Counted from the stretch's first letter, positions 7,334 through 14,972 are shown. The stretch: 22,643 nt of DNA from an uncultured Lachnospiraceae bacterium (GCA_910585995.1 CAJUGG010000010.1:1-22643), one strand, 5' to 3'. Notes: generated by a model from the sequence alone, not told the origin. A program made the numbers and translations.

Positions 7334-7363
7334 TTGACAAATGGGAGGAGCAAATCCTATAAT
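7334..7363 (+). promoter_or_regulatory. SigmaA promoter of the MATE gene
   Basis: A consensus TTGACA (7334-7339) and a consensus TATAAT (7358-7363) are separated by 18 bases, about 35 nt before the MATE start codon. This shows the MATE gene need not depend on read-through from the aminopeptidase gene. Confidence 0.8.
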
Positions 7364-7398
7364 CTCTTTCGTATGATAGAGAAAAGAGGTTATGGCAG

Positions 7399-8793
7399 AT
7401 GACAAAAAATATGACGACTGGTTCGCCGATCAAATTGATTGTAGGTTTTGCAATTCCCATGTTTTTGGGGATGTTATTTCAGCAGTTCTATAGCATGGTA
7501 GACACTATGATTGTAGGACGGTATTTAGGAGTCAATCCGCTGGCAGGAGTGGGTTCCACTTCTTCACTGAACTTTATGGTAATCGGCTTCTGTATGGGAG
7601 TATGCAATGGCTTTGCGATCCCTGTGGCACAGATGTTCGGGGCAAAGGAGGAAGAAAAGCTTCGCAGGTTTGTCACCAACAGCGCCTGGCTGTGTATTGG
7701 ATTTTCTGTGGTGATGACGCTTGTAGTGGTCATCTTGTGCAGGCCGATCCTTCAGCTTATGAATACTCCGGCAGAGATCTTTGATTATGCCTATCTGTAT
7801 ATTGTGATTATTTTTGGAGGGATTCCCTGCACCTTTTTGTACAACCTCGTAGCGGGCATTATCCGCTCGCTGGGGGACAGTAAGACGCCGGTGGTCTTTT
7901 TGGCGATCTCATCCCTGATTAATATTATACTGGACATTGTCTCGATCTTAGGACTGCATATGGGAGTGGAAGGCCCTGCATTAGCTACAGTAATCTCACA
8001 GGGAGTCTCTGGTCTGATCTGCCTTTTCTATATGAAGAAAAAATATCCGATTCTGCACACTACCAAAGAGGAGTGGAGGATGGATGGAAAATATATGAAG
8101 AGGCTGTGTTTTATGGGGATTCCCATGGGACTGCAATATTCTGTAACAGCTATCGGAACCTTGGTGCTTCAGGCAGCGATCAACGGCATGGGAGCAGCAG
8201 TGGTGGCCGGCGTGACAGCGGCACAGAAGATCAATGCATTTATCTCCTGCCCGGTGGAGGCCCTGGGACAGACGATGGCACCTTATACGGGGCAGAATAT
8301 GGGGGCTGGTAAACTTGAGCGTATCGGACAAGGATTACGGGCAGCTTCTTTTGTGGGCTTTGTGATGTCAGCGCTATGCTTTCTGACTGCATATCTGACA
8401 GGAGAGAGACTGGTGCTTTTGTTCCTGGATGCAAAAGAGGCGGAGATTATTGCGTATGCTTATCATTTCCTTTTGTATTGCACAGGATTTTACTGCCTGT
8501 TAACGTTGGTTAATGTGGTGCGGTTTACCATACAGGGCATGGGATTTTCGGTATTTGCAATTATCTCCGGGGTGATGGAGATGATCGCAAGGGTACTGGC
8601 AGCTGTGGTGATTGCCGGAAGATTTGGTTTTGTGGGTATCTGTCTGGCACATCCGATGGCATGGCTTTTTGCAGATCTTTTTCTCATCCCTGCGTTCTTC
8701 TTTTGCAAGAAAAAGATAGTGAAAGAGATGCCAAAGAAGGAAGCCGAAATTCTAAAGAAAGAGTTCACTTTGGCAGTCAATAAAAATTCGTAA
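7399..8793 (+). CDS. MATE-family efflux transporter
   Basis: The 464-aa membrane protein has about twelve helices in two related halves. The first begins KLIVGFAIPMFLGMLFQQFYSMVDTMIVGR (the P...Q..Y..VD...VGR pattern of MATE proteins) and the second RLCFMGIPMGLQYSVTAIG. MATE proteins export cationic drugs or metabolites using Na+ or H+ gradients; the substrate is unknown. ATG 7399 has AGAGGT 8 nt upstream. An ATG at 7392 is in another frame and soon stops. Own sigmaA promoter and a downstream hairpin make it a single-gene transcription unit. The C-terminus is a short basic cytoplasmic tail (KKKIVKEMPKKEAEILKKE). Confidence 0.9.
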   Translation: MTKNMTTGSPIKLIVGFAIPMFLGMLFQQFYSMVDTMIVGRYLGVNPLAGVGSTSSLNFMVIGFCMGVCNGFAIPVAQMFGAKEEEKLRRFVTNSAWLCIGFSVVMTLVVVILCRPILQLMNTPAEIFDYAYLYIVIIFGGIPCTFLYNLVAGIIRSLGDSKTPVVFLAISSLINIILDIVSILGLHMGVEGPALATVISQGVSGLICLFYMKKKYPILHTTKEEWRMDGKYMKRLCFMGIPMGLQYSVTAIGTLVLQAAINGMGAAVVAGVTAAQKINAFISCPVEALGQTMAPYTGQNMGAGKLERIGQGLRAASFVGFVMSALCFLTAYLTGERLVLLFLDAKEAEIIAYAYHFLLYCTGFYCLLTLVNVVRFTIQGMGFSVFAIISGVMEMIARVLAAVVIAGRFGFVGICLAHPMAWLFADLFLIPAFFFCKKKIVKEMPKKEAEILKKEFTLAVNKNS

Positions 8794-8794
8794 T

Positions 8795-8855
8795 AGTTCA
8801 GTCATCTTCTGTAAGAAGAACATGATTTACTTTTCTTACAGGGGATGGCTGAACT
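8795..8855 (+). terminator. Long hairpin after the MATE gene
   Basis: An outer 11-bp stem (8795-8805 with 8845-8855, one G-T wobble) encloses an inner perfect 9-bp stem (8809-8817 with 8833-8841). It begins 2 nt after the stop codon. The following sequence is AT-rich with only short T-runs, so termination efficiency is uncertain. Confidence 0.6.
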
Positions 8856-8911
8856 GTTATAAAAATTCTTAAAAATCCCGGTTGTTGCTGGAAATTACAT
8901 ATATAATATGA

Positions 8912-8917
8912 TATAAT
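8912..8917 (+). promoter_or_regulatory. Putative -10 element of the rhomboid gene
   Basis: TATAAT lies 25 nt before the ATG at 8943; another TATAAT at 8902-8907 is an alternative. No good -35 hexamer is seen for either. The element overlaps a possible in-frame ATG at 8916, arguing against that earlier start. Confidence 0.45.
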
Positions 8918-8942
8918 GTCTTATATTCTGGAGGTGTTATTT

Positions 8943-9533
8943 ATGAAACATGGAGGTACAAAAGTAAGGATATCTTTTAATTCTCCGGTGATCCTGACAT
9001 TTGCGATTATTTGTCTGATTTCTCTGGCGCTTGGAGAGCTGAGTGATGGAAAGACGACAGAGATGTTTTTCAGTGTCTATCGCTCGTCTTTGACGAATCC
9101 GGCAACTTATGTAAGGTTTGCAGGTCATGTATTCGGACATGCCGGATGGGATCATTTTCTGGGAAATATTATGTTGATTTTAGTGGTGGGACCACTTTTG
9201 GAGGAGAAGTATGGTTCTTCGAATATGATATTTATCATATTGGCCACGGCACTGGTGACAGGGATTGTCAACTTTGTATTTTTTCCTCATATTCGTCTGT
9301 TAGGAGCCAGCGGTGTTGTATTTGCGCTGATTCTGTTATCTTCGTTTACAAGCATTAAGGAAGGTTCCATTCCGCTGACATTTATTCTTGTGGCGGTGAT
9401 CTATATCGGCGAACAGATCTATGCGGGCCTGTTCGTACAGAGCAACGTCTCGAATCTGACTCACATCTTAGGCGGCCTTGTAGGCGCAGGCTTAGGATAT
9501 GTGATGAACAAACACAAGATGAATCGATACTAG
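8943..9533 (+). CDS. Rhomboid-family intramembrane serine protease
   Basis: The 196-aa, six-helix membrane protein carries the rhomboid catalytic features: GHAGWDHFLGNIMLI (66-80, with the conserved His and Asn75 of the oxyanion region), the nucleophile S123 in LLGASGVVFAL, and the base H174 in NLTHILGGLVGAGLGY. It would cleave membrane proteins within or near the bilayer; the substrate is not evident. ATG 8943 is preferred because GGAGGT lies 7 nt upstream. An in-frame ATG at 8916 would place that site inside the coding sequence. The protein consists of the minimal six-helix core without extra domains. Confidence 0.88.
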   Translation: MKHGGTKVRISFNSPVILTFAIICLISLALGELSDGKTTEMFFSVYRSSLTNPATYVRFAGHVFGHAGWDHFLGNIMLILVVGPLLEEKYGSSNMIFIILATALVTGIVNFVFFPHIRLLGASGVVFALILLSSFTSIKEGSIPLTFILVAVIYIGEQIYAGLFVQSNVSNLTHILGGLVGAGLGYVMNKHKMNRY

Positions 9534-9550
9534 AATGGCAAAACTAAAAA

Positions 9551-9755
9551 ACAGTCACTACCCGGAAGCGTCCAAAAGGACTTTCTAGCAGCAAAGCGGC
9601 TAGAAAGTGCTTTTAGAAGAAGAGGAGCTAGAGGGTAGTGACGGAACTTAAAAACAGTCACTACCCGGAAGCGTCCAAAAGGACTTTCTAGCAGCAAAGC
9701 AGCTAGAAAGTGCTTTTAGAAGAAGGGGAGCTAGAGGGTAGTGACGGAACTTAAA
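9551..9755 (+). repeat. Tandem structured repeats, locus B (two copies, 103-nt period)
   Basis: Copies at 9551-9653 and 9654-9755 are almost identical. Each has P1 GTCACTACCC with GGGTAGTGAC (first copy 9554-9563 and 9633-9642), directly followed by GGAAGC. An apical stem of 10 bp (9580-9589 with 9599-9608) encloses A, GC, AAA, GC, G. AGA then GGG precede the tail GACGGAACTTAA. The second copy has A instead of the capping G. It ends at AGGAGG (9757-9762), the ribosome binding site of the TerD gene. Confidence 0.9.
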
Positions 9756-9773
9756 TAGGAGGTATTGGACTAA

Positions 9774-10379
9774 ATGGCGATTAATTTGCAAAAGGGACAA
9801 AAGGTTAGTTTGAAAAAGAGTTCTTCGGCGGGGCTTGGAGAGATTTTAGTGAATCTGAACTGGAATGCAAAGCCGCCGAAAAAGGGATTTTTTGCAAATT
9901 TGCTTTCAGGATCATCTGCAATTGATCTGGACTTGGGATGTCTGTTTGAGTTGAAGGATGGAAGCAAAGGTGCGGTACAGGCATTGGGGAATGCATTTGG
10001 CGCATTGAATCGTCCGCCGTTTATTGCTCTGGATGGGGATGACAGAACAGGTGCAGCAGTGGCGGGAGAGAATTTGCGGATTAATGGGAATGAGATTAAG
10101 AATATCAAGCGGATTCTGGTGTATACGTTTATTTATGAAGGGGTTGCAAACTGGCAACAGGCTGATGCTATTGTGACACTGAAATATCCGGGTGCAGAGG
10201 ATCTGATTGTAAAGATGGATGAATTTAATTCTTCTCTTGGGATGTGCGGTCTGGCACTTCTGGAGAATGTGAATGATGAGACGTTCAGCGTGGAGAAGAT
10301 TGTGCAGTTCTATCAGGGACACAGGGATCTGGATGAAGCATTTCATTGGGGACTGAACTGGAGAGCTGGACGGAAGTAG
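9774..10379 (+). CDS. TerD-family stress protein
   Basis: This 201-aa soluble protein matches the TerD/tellurium-resistance fold. It has an N-terminal beta region (INLQKGQKVSLKK, then LVNLNWNA), the family pattern AIDLDLGCLFEL (49-60), and an acidic loop ALDGDDRTG (85-93) followed by GENLRING, the calcium-binding segment of TerD proteins. FYQGHRDLDEAFHWGLNW closes the domain. Family members bind Ca2+ and act in tellurite, phage or envelope stress responses, but the exact role is unsettled. No other ter genes are next to it. ATG 9774 has AGGAGG 11 nt upstream, at the end of the second locus B repeat. Confidence 0.83.
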   Translation: MAINLQKGQKVSLKKSSSAGLGEILVNLNWNAKPPKKGFFANLLSGSSAIDLDLGCLFELKDGSKGAVQALGNAFGALNRPPFIALDGDDRTGAAVAGENLRINGNEIKNIKRILVYTFIYEGVANWQQADAIVTLKYPGAEDLIVKMDEFNSSLGMCGLALLENVNDETFSVEKIVQFYQGHRDLDEAFHWGLNWRAGRK

Positions 10380-10399
10380 TGGAGAGGAACGACAAGGAC

Positions 10400-10518
10400 C
10401 TGCCGCGAGATGGCACGCAGGGGCCTTATATAAATGTCTGCATGAAATGTATCGGACAGTCGGTGCAATTTCACACAGCACTATTTATATAAGGCCCCTG
10501 TGCGCCATTTCGCGGCAG
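10400..10518 (+). repeat. Long inverted repeat (36-bp arms) after the TerD gene
   Basis: Arms 10400-10435 and 10483-10518 are complementary at 33 of 36 positions, and two of the three differences are G-T wobbles. The loop is 47 nt. The right arm is followed by CTTCTTTTCTG, so on the plus strand it could terminate TerD transcription. It is much longer than a normal terminator. Parts resemble sequence after the next gene (11055-11120), suggesting a small mobile or repetitive element. Confidence 0.75.
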
Positions 10519-10569
10519 CTTCTTTTCTGAGGCTGGATAGCGGTGTGGATGGGGAGAGGAGTGAGAGAG

Positions 10570-11055
10570 ATGGAGAACAAGAAGATTGCGAGGCTTGGGT
10601 TTTTGACGGCGGTGGGGTTGATGGCGAGTTATATTGAGCTGTTGGTGCCAATACCAATAGGGATTCCGGGGGTGAAGCTGGGGCTGGCGAATATGGTGGT
10701 GGTGTGGGCGCTGTATATGCAGGGGCCTTTGGAAGCGCTTTTGGTGAATGGGATGCGGATTATGCTGTCGGGGTTTTTGTTTGGAAATCTGTCGATGATT
10801 TTGTTTAGTCTGGCGGGAGCTTTGGTTAGTTTTGGGGGGATGTGGGGAGTGAAGAAGAGTGGGAAGTTTGGAGTGGTGGGGGTGAGTGTGGTCGGGGGTG
10901 TGATGCATAATGTGGGACAGCTTTTGGTGGCGGTTGGGGTGCTTGAGACAAGTGGGATTTTGTATTATTATGGGCCGGTGCTTTTGGTGGCGGGGGTGAT
11001 TACGGGAATGGTGATTGGGGTGGTGACGGTGGAGGTGCTGAAGAGGGTCAGGTGA
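10570..11055 (+). CDS. Gx-transporter / heptaprenyl diphosphate synthase component I-like membrane protein
   Basis: The 161-aa protein is almost wholly hydrophobic, with about five helices. Its opening ARLGFLTAVGLMASYIELL and the following PIPIGIPGVKLGLANMVVV match the family annotated as heptaprenyl diphosphate synthase subunit I or Gx transporter, which resembles ECF-type substrate-binding membrane proteins. The true function is uncertain. ATG 10570 is chosen because AGAGGAG lies 8 nt upstream; a GTG at 10543 has no such site. In many Clostridia this gene neighbours a NusG-domain-II protein and ApbE, but neither is here. Codons are strikingly rich in G and T, and the gene is flanked by related repeat sequences. 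Confidence 0.75.
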   Translation: MENKKIARLGFLTAVGLMASYIELLVPIPIGIPGVKLGLANMVVVWALYMQGPLEALLVNGMRIMLSGFLFGNLSMILFSLAGALVSFGGMWGVKKSGKFGVVGVSVVGGVMHNVGQLLVAVGVLETSGILYYYGPVLLVAGVITGMVIGVVTVEVLKRVR

Positions 11056-11120
11056 CAGCACTATTTTATTAAGAGAAGGGGGACGGAACTGCCCCGCGAG
11101 AGGGCTGCTGGCCTTGTGGC
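11055..11120. repeat. Degenerate repeat sharing segments with the 10400-10518 element
   Basis: ACAGCACTATTTTATTAAG (11055-11073) nearly repeats ACAGCACTATTTATATAAG (10475-10493). CTGCCCCGCGAGAGGGC (11089-11105) resembles the CTGCCGCGAGATGGC start of the left arm at 10400. The pieces are in a different order, so this may be a rearranged or decayed copy flanking the Gx-transporter gene. Confidence 0.4.
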
Positions 11121-11129
11121 AGACGTAAA

Positions 11130-11146
11130 AATGTCCAACGTTCATT
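11130..11146 (+). promoter_or_regulatory. TetR-like operator motif upstream of glgB
   Basis: AATGTCCAACGTTCATT differs at one of 17 positions from the site upstream of the MMPL gene (minus strand, 5282-5266). It lies 84 nt before the glgB start and may sit at a promoter. No TetR regulator gene is visible in the window. Confidence 0.45.
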
Positions 11147-11229
11147 TTTTTATAGCTGGAGTATTGCATATTTTGGAAATATTGGGTAAGATAAAAGAAA
11201 GTAAATTGTAATAGAAGGGGGGATTTTGG

Positions 11230-13077
11230 ATGGAATTTCAGAAATTTTTGGAAGGAAATGTGTTTGATGCGTATGAATATTTTGGGGTGCATATGGAAGG
11301 GAACGGAGCGGTGTTTCGGATCTATGCGCCGAATGCGCAGAAGGTGGAGTTGCAGGGAGATTTTAATGATTGGGAATTTTGGCAGGTGGAGGCGGGCAGT
11401 GAGCCGGGCGTGTTTGTGTGCAGGGTTCCTAATGTGAAGGCAGGGATGTACTATAAGTATCGGATTACGGGGCGGGATGGGAGAAGTGTGATGCACTGTG
11501 ATCCTTATGGGATGTGGATGGAGCTGAGGCCGGGTTTTGCGTCTCGTGTTGTGGACAGGGATTATGCGTTCCGGGATCAGAAGTGGATGAAGGAGCGGGA
11601 TAAGAACTATAATAAGCCTATGAATATCTATGAGGTGCATGCAGGGTCCTGGAGGAAGAAGGAGGATGGTTCCTGGTATGATTATGAGGAACTGGCCGGG
11701 GAGCTGATTCCTTATCTGAAAAAGATGGGATTTAATTATATTGAGTTTTTGCCGCTGTCGGAGCATCCGGCGGATTGTTCCTGGGGGTATCAGAATACGG
11801 GATTTTTTGCGCCGACTTCCCGATATGGCAGTCCTTTAAAGCTTAAAAAGCTGGTGGATCTGTGTCACCAAGATGGGATTGGCGTGATTATGGATTTTGT
11901 GCCGATTCATTTTGCGACGGATGACTATGGTCTTTTGCAGTTTGACGGGACACCGCTCTATGAATTTCCGCATCCGGATACGGCATACAGTGAGTGGGGA
12001 ACGATGAATTTTATGCACAGCCGCGGGGAGGTGCGGAGTTTTTTGCAGTCGGCGGCGGATTATTGGCTGACAGAGTTTCATTTTGACGGGATTCGTATGG
12101 ATGCGATCAGTCGTGCGATCTACTGGAATGGAGACCCGGCCCGCGGAGTGAATGAAAAGGCAGTGGATTTTTTGCGGAATATGAATGCGGGGCTTCATAA
12201 GAGACATCCGGAGGTGATGCTGATTGCAGAGGATTCTACGGATTTTCCAAAGGTGACGGCGCCTACAGAATATGATGGTCTGGGATTTGATTATAAATGG
12301 GATATGGGCTTTATGAATGATACGTTGCGTTTCTTTCAGACAGCCCCTGTGTATCGGCCTTATGACTACCATAAGCTGAGTTTTTCCATGATGTATTTTT
12401 ACAGTGATCTGTTTTTGCTTCCGTTTTCCCATGATGAGGTGGTGCATGGCAAGGCGACGATTATCCAGAAGATGTGGGGGGATTATGATTTTAAATTTCC
12501 ACAGGTAAAGGCATTCTATACGTATCTGTATACGCATCCGGGCAAGAAGCTGAATTTTATGGGAAATGAGTTCGGACAGTTCCGGGAATGGGATGAGAAT
12601 CGGGGGCAGGACTGGGAGCTTTTGTCTTATCCTCTTCATGATGCCTTTCATCATTTTTATGAGAAATTGTCCAATCTGTATGTGACGGAGCCAGCACTGT
12701 ATGACGGAGAATATAATTCGGATTGTTTTGAGTGGCTGGAAGTAGATGCAGCGGACTATGTGACCTATGCTTATGAGCGGCGGGCATTGGGCGAGACGAT
12801 CCTGATGGTGATGAATCTCTCGGATCAGTTCTGGAAAGATTTTAAAGTGGGGCTTCCGATGCTGTATGAGCTGGAAGAACTTCTGCATACGGACTGGGAG
12901 ATCTATGGGGGCCATACCAGACAGTCTGATGAGACTTGGCGGGTGGAGGATCAGCCGCACAAGGATAAGCCACATTCGCTGATCGTGGATCTGCCGCCTT
13001 TTGCTGCCCGGATCTTTAAAGTAAAAAAAGTGCTTCCGTCGAAGCCTAAGACACTTCCATTGGAAGAAGAATCTTAA
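11230..13077 (+). CDS. glgB: 1,4-alpha-glucan branching enzyme
   Basis: The 615-aa cytosolic GH13 enzyme cuts alpha-1,4 glucan chains and re-attaches them by alpha-1,6 bonds. An N-terminal CBM48 domain (about 1-110, VFRIYAPNAQKVELQGDFND) precedes the TIM barrel. Catalytic residues are D291 in DGIRMDAIS, E334 in LIAEDST and D402 in PFSHDEVVHGK. Region I reads MDFVPIHFATDDYG. The HDEVVHGK segment is characteristic of branching enzymes rather than pullulanase or amylase. A C-terminal beta domain (about 500-615) completes the usual length. The purine run GAAGGGGGG lies just before the start. Its last 32 bp overlap the convergent sensor kinase gene. The partner glgA is 7.7 kb downstream, separated by unrelated genes. 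Confidence 0.93.
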   Translation: MEFQKFLEGNVFDAYEYFGVHMEGNGAVFRIYAPNAQKVELQGDFNDWEFWQVEAGSEPGVFVCRVPNVKAGMYYKYRITGRDGRSVMHCDPYGMWMELRPGFASRVVDRDYAFRDQKWMKERDKNYNKPMNIYEVHAGSWRKKEDGSWYDYEELAGELIPYLKKMGFNYIEFLPLSEHPADCSWGYQNTGFFAPTSRYGSPLKLKKLVDLCHQDGIGVIMDFVPIHFATDDYGLLQFDGTPLYEFPHPDTAYSEWGTMNFMHSRGEVRSFLQSAADYWLTEFHFDGIRMDAISRAIYWNGDPARGVNEKAVDFLRNMNAGLHKRHPEVMLIAEDSTDFPKVTAPTEYDGLGFDYKWDMGFMNDTLRFFQTAPVYRPYDYHKLSFSMMYFYSDLFLLPFSHDEVVHGKATIIQKMWGDYDFKFPQVKAFYTYLYTHPGKKLNFMGNEFGQFREWDENRGQDWELLSYPLHDAFHHFYEKLSNLYVTEPALYDGEYNSDCFEWLEVDAADYVTYAYERRALGETILMVMNLSDQFWKDFKVGLPMLYELEELLHTDWEIYGGHTRQSDETWRVEDQPHKDKPHSLIVDLPPFAARIFKVKKVLPSKPKTLPLEEES

Positions 13078-14098
13078 AGCTGCTGCCGAGATCTGGGATA
13101 CTTTGTACCTGGATGGAGCCGCCGTAGAGGGTGACGATCTTGTGGACTAATGCCAGTCCCAGACCGTTGCCCTTTTTCTTATGGGAAGTGTCGCCTTGAT
13201 AGAATTTATCAAAGATGTGTTTTTGAATCTCTGGAGTCATGCCGGGACCGGAATCCTGAAAGGTCACTACCAGAGATGTACCCTCCTGACAGGCAGTGAT
13301 ATTGATCTCGCCGCCCTGGGGGGTGAATTTGATCGCATTGTCGAGGAGATTGTTCCATATATGAGTACTCAGTTCTGTATTTCCATTCCACGTGATCGGG
13401 GCAAGCTCCGGATAGATATTGATGGATTTGGCAGACCAGACTGGCTCCATACGCAGGATGCAGCGGCGGAGCTGTTCATCCACCCGGTAGTATTCCTTTT
13501 CGTGGATGATGGTTTGATTTTCCAGGCGGGACAGGTACAGGATATTGCCTGTCATCCGGGAGAGTTCTTTGGAACTCTGGATAATGATATTGATATATTC
13601 ATTGCGGTCTTCCAAGGAGAGGGTATCGTCCTGCAGAAGCGTTGCATAGCCGCTGATCGCTGCCAGAGGCGTCTTAAATTCGTGGGAGACATTGGAGATA
13701 AAATCGGAGTGCAGTGTCTCTGTGCTGGCAAGTTCCTGCACCATCTGGTTGAAACTGGCACGCAGTTCATGCATCTCATCTTTTAGATGCGGCACAGAAT
13801 CGTCCAGCCGCACGCTGTAATCTCCTTTGGCTACTTTTTGCATGGCCTTGGAAAGCTCAATGATTGGATTCAGGACATGGTGCAGGGCAAACATGCTGAC
13901 AAAAGAGCCAAAGACCACGCTGATCAGTGCCAGCAGAAAGATAAAATGGACACTGGTCAAGGTAAAAGAGAGAAAACGCCACACGTTAAAGCGATTCATC
14001 AGATGAACAGAGAGTCCGATGGTGGCGCAAGTGACCACCATCACCCAGAAAAAGGCCAATACAATCTTAAACCAGATGGAATAAAAGTGTTTTTTCAT
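13046..14098 (-). CDS. HAMP-containing sensor histidine kinase
   Basis: The 350-aa membrane kinase is co-transcribed with the response regulator (ATGA overlap). Two helices (about 10-30 and 48-70) enclose only a short extracytoplasmic segment, then a HAMP linker (about 71-125, LNPIIELSKAMQKVAKGDY). The phosphorylated His is H139 in SNVSHEFKTPLAAISGY. The ATPase domain shows the N box NNLLDNAIKFT, the G1 box DSGPGM and the G2 box GNGLGLAL. With almost no external sensor domain it probably senses the membrane or an accessory transporter. Its 3' end overlaps glgB by 32 bp. The divergent RND operon is the likely target. Confidence 0.92.
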   Translation of the reverse strand: MKKHFYSIWFKIVLAFFWVMVVTCATIGLSVHLMNRFNVWRFLSFTLTSVHFIFLLALISVVFGSFVSMFALHHVLNPIIELSKAMQKVAKGDYSVRLDDSVPHLKDEMHELRASFNQMVQELASTETLHSDFISNVSHEFKTPLAAISGYATLLQDDTLSLEDRNEYINIIIQSSKELSRMTGNILYLSRLENQTIIHEKEYYRVDEQLRRCILRMEPVWSAKSINIYPELAPITWNGNTELSTHIWNNLLDNAIKFTPQGGEINITACQEGTSLVVTFQDSGPGMTPEIQKHIFDKFYQGDTSHKKKGNGLGLALVHKIVTLYGGSIQVQSIPDLGSSFKILLPMEVS

Positions 14099-14769
14099 TT
14101 CTCGACCATTCCTTTGTATCCCAGCCCCCGGACGGTCTGGATCTGAAAATAAGGGATCTCCCGGAAGCGGTCCCGAAGCCGGTTGATGTGGACATCCACA
14201 GTACGGATATCCGTCTCCGAATCATACCCCCACAGCTCGTCCATAATCTGCTGGCGGGTAAAGGTGTGATTGGGGAAAGATAACAGCTTGTAGAGAAGCT
14301 GAAATTCTTTCTGGGGAAGGACCTGGGATTTTTGGTCGATGGTTACGGTCAGATTGATATAATCCAGACAAACATGACCAAACTCTAATTTCTTTTCAAA
14401 GATAATCTTAGCGCGGCGCAGAAGCGCTTCCACGCGCAGCTGCAGTTCGTTGACGTCGATGGGTTTTACCATATAGTCGTCGATTCCCAGTTTAAATCCT
14501 TTTAATTTGTCGGGAAAAGTGTCCTTGGCAGTCACTACAAGGATAGGGAGCTGATAGCCGTTCTCTCTGAGTTCTCTGGTCAGGTCAAAACCGTCCATCT
14601 GCGGCATCATCAGATCCGTAATGATCAGGTCAATATAGGTCTGATCCAGCATATTCAGTGCTTCTTCCCCATTAAAGGCAGAATAGGTTTCATAGCCATT
14701 TTTAATAAGGACTCTGCAGATTAATTTATTTAATGCCTGATCATCTTCAACTACTAAAATATGAAACAT
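14095..14769 (-). CDS. OmpR/PhoB-family response regulator
   Basis: The 224-aa DNA-binding regulator has a receiver domain (about 1-115) with acidic residues E8/D9/D10, the phospho-acceptor D52 in IITDLMMPQMDG, T80 in VVTAKD and K102 in MVKPID. The C-terminal winged helix (about 130-224) shows LPQKEFQLLYKLL and the recognition region ETDIRTVDVHINRLRDRF. It is the first gene of the two-gene operon with the sensor kinase and is divergent from the RND adaptor gene, whose promoter is the most plausible target. Confidence 0.93.
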   Translation of the reverse strand: MFHILVVEDDQALNKLICRVLIKNGYETYSAFNGEEALNMLDQTYIDLIITDLMMPQMDGFDLTRELRENGYQLPILVVTAKDTFPDKLKGFKLGIDDYMVKPIDVNELQLRVEALLRRAKIIFEKKLEFGHVCLDYINLTVTIDQKSQVLPQKEFQLLYKLLSFPNHTFTRQQIMDELWGYDSETDIRTVDVHINRLRDRFREIPYFQIQTVRGLGYKGMVEK

Positions 14770-14799
14770 AGATACACCTCAGATATATTTGGATTCGTG

Positions 14800-14830
14800 A
14801 CACTAGAAGCCCCGGCGTGGATTCTAGTGT
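14800..14830 (-). promoter_or_regulatory. Hairpin in the 5' leader of the response regulator gene
   Basis: ACACTAGAA (14800-14808) pairs with TTCTAGTGT (14822-14830), with a 13-nt GC-rich loop region that can extend pairing. On the minus strand it would lie in the leader of the regulator mRNA. On the plus strand it is followed by TTATTTTCT, so it could stop antisense transcription entering from the other side. Confidence 0.4.
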
Positions 14831-14866
14831 TTATTTTCTGGCCATTATCATATATAATATTTGTGA

Positions 14867-14935
14867 ACAGATTATGAAGTACAAGTGAAAATAAAAAGAA
14901 ATTTACATTCTGTTTAAATTTATGACATAATCTGT
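14867..14935. promoter_or_regulatory. 10-bp inverted repeat in the divergent regulator/RND intergenic region
   Basis: ACAGATTATG (14867-14876) and CATAATCTGT (14926-14935) are perfect inverted copies 49 nt apart. The right copy overlaps the -10 of the RND operon promoter. The left copy lies in the matching place for transcription toward the response regulator. They are candidate binding sites for that regulator, or mirror-image -10 regions. Confidence 0.45.
14902..14931 (+). promoter_or_regulatory. Putative sigmaA promoter of the RND operon
   Basis: TTTACA (14902-14907) and CATAAT (14926-14931) are 18 bases apart, each one mismatch from consensus, about 42 nt before the adaptor start. Confidence 0.6.
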
Positions 14936-14972
14936 ACAGGACTAAAAACAGAGAATGAGGAGGAAGAACAGT

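Noticed and set aside
9551..9755. CRISPR-like tandem repeat
   Set aside because: The 103-nt units are contiguous and nearly identical with no variable spacers, and no cas genes are present.
10471..11766. Long open frame (431 codons) on the minus strand opposite the Gx-transporter gene and glgB
   Set aside because: His/Pro/Arg-rich nonsense composition with no domain; it mirrors the G/T-rich codons of the plus-strand genes, which have clear family signatures.
11836..12975. Open frame of 379 codons opposite glgB
   Set aside because: Antisense shadow; the plus strand carries a complete branching enzyme with all catalytic residues.
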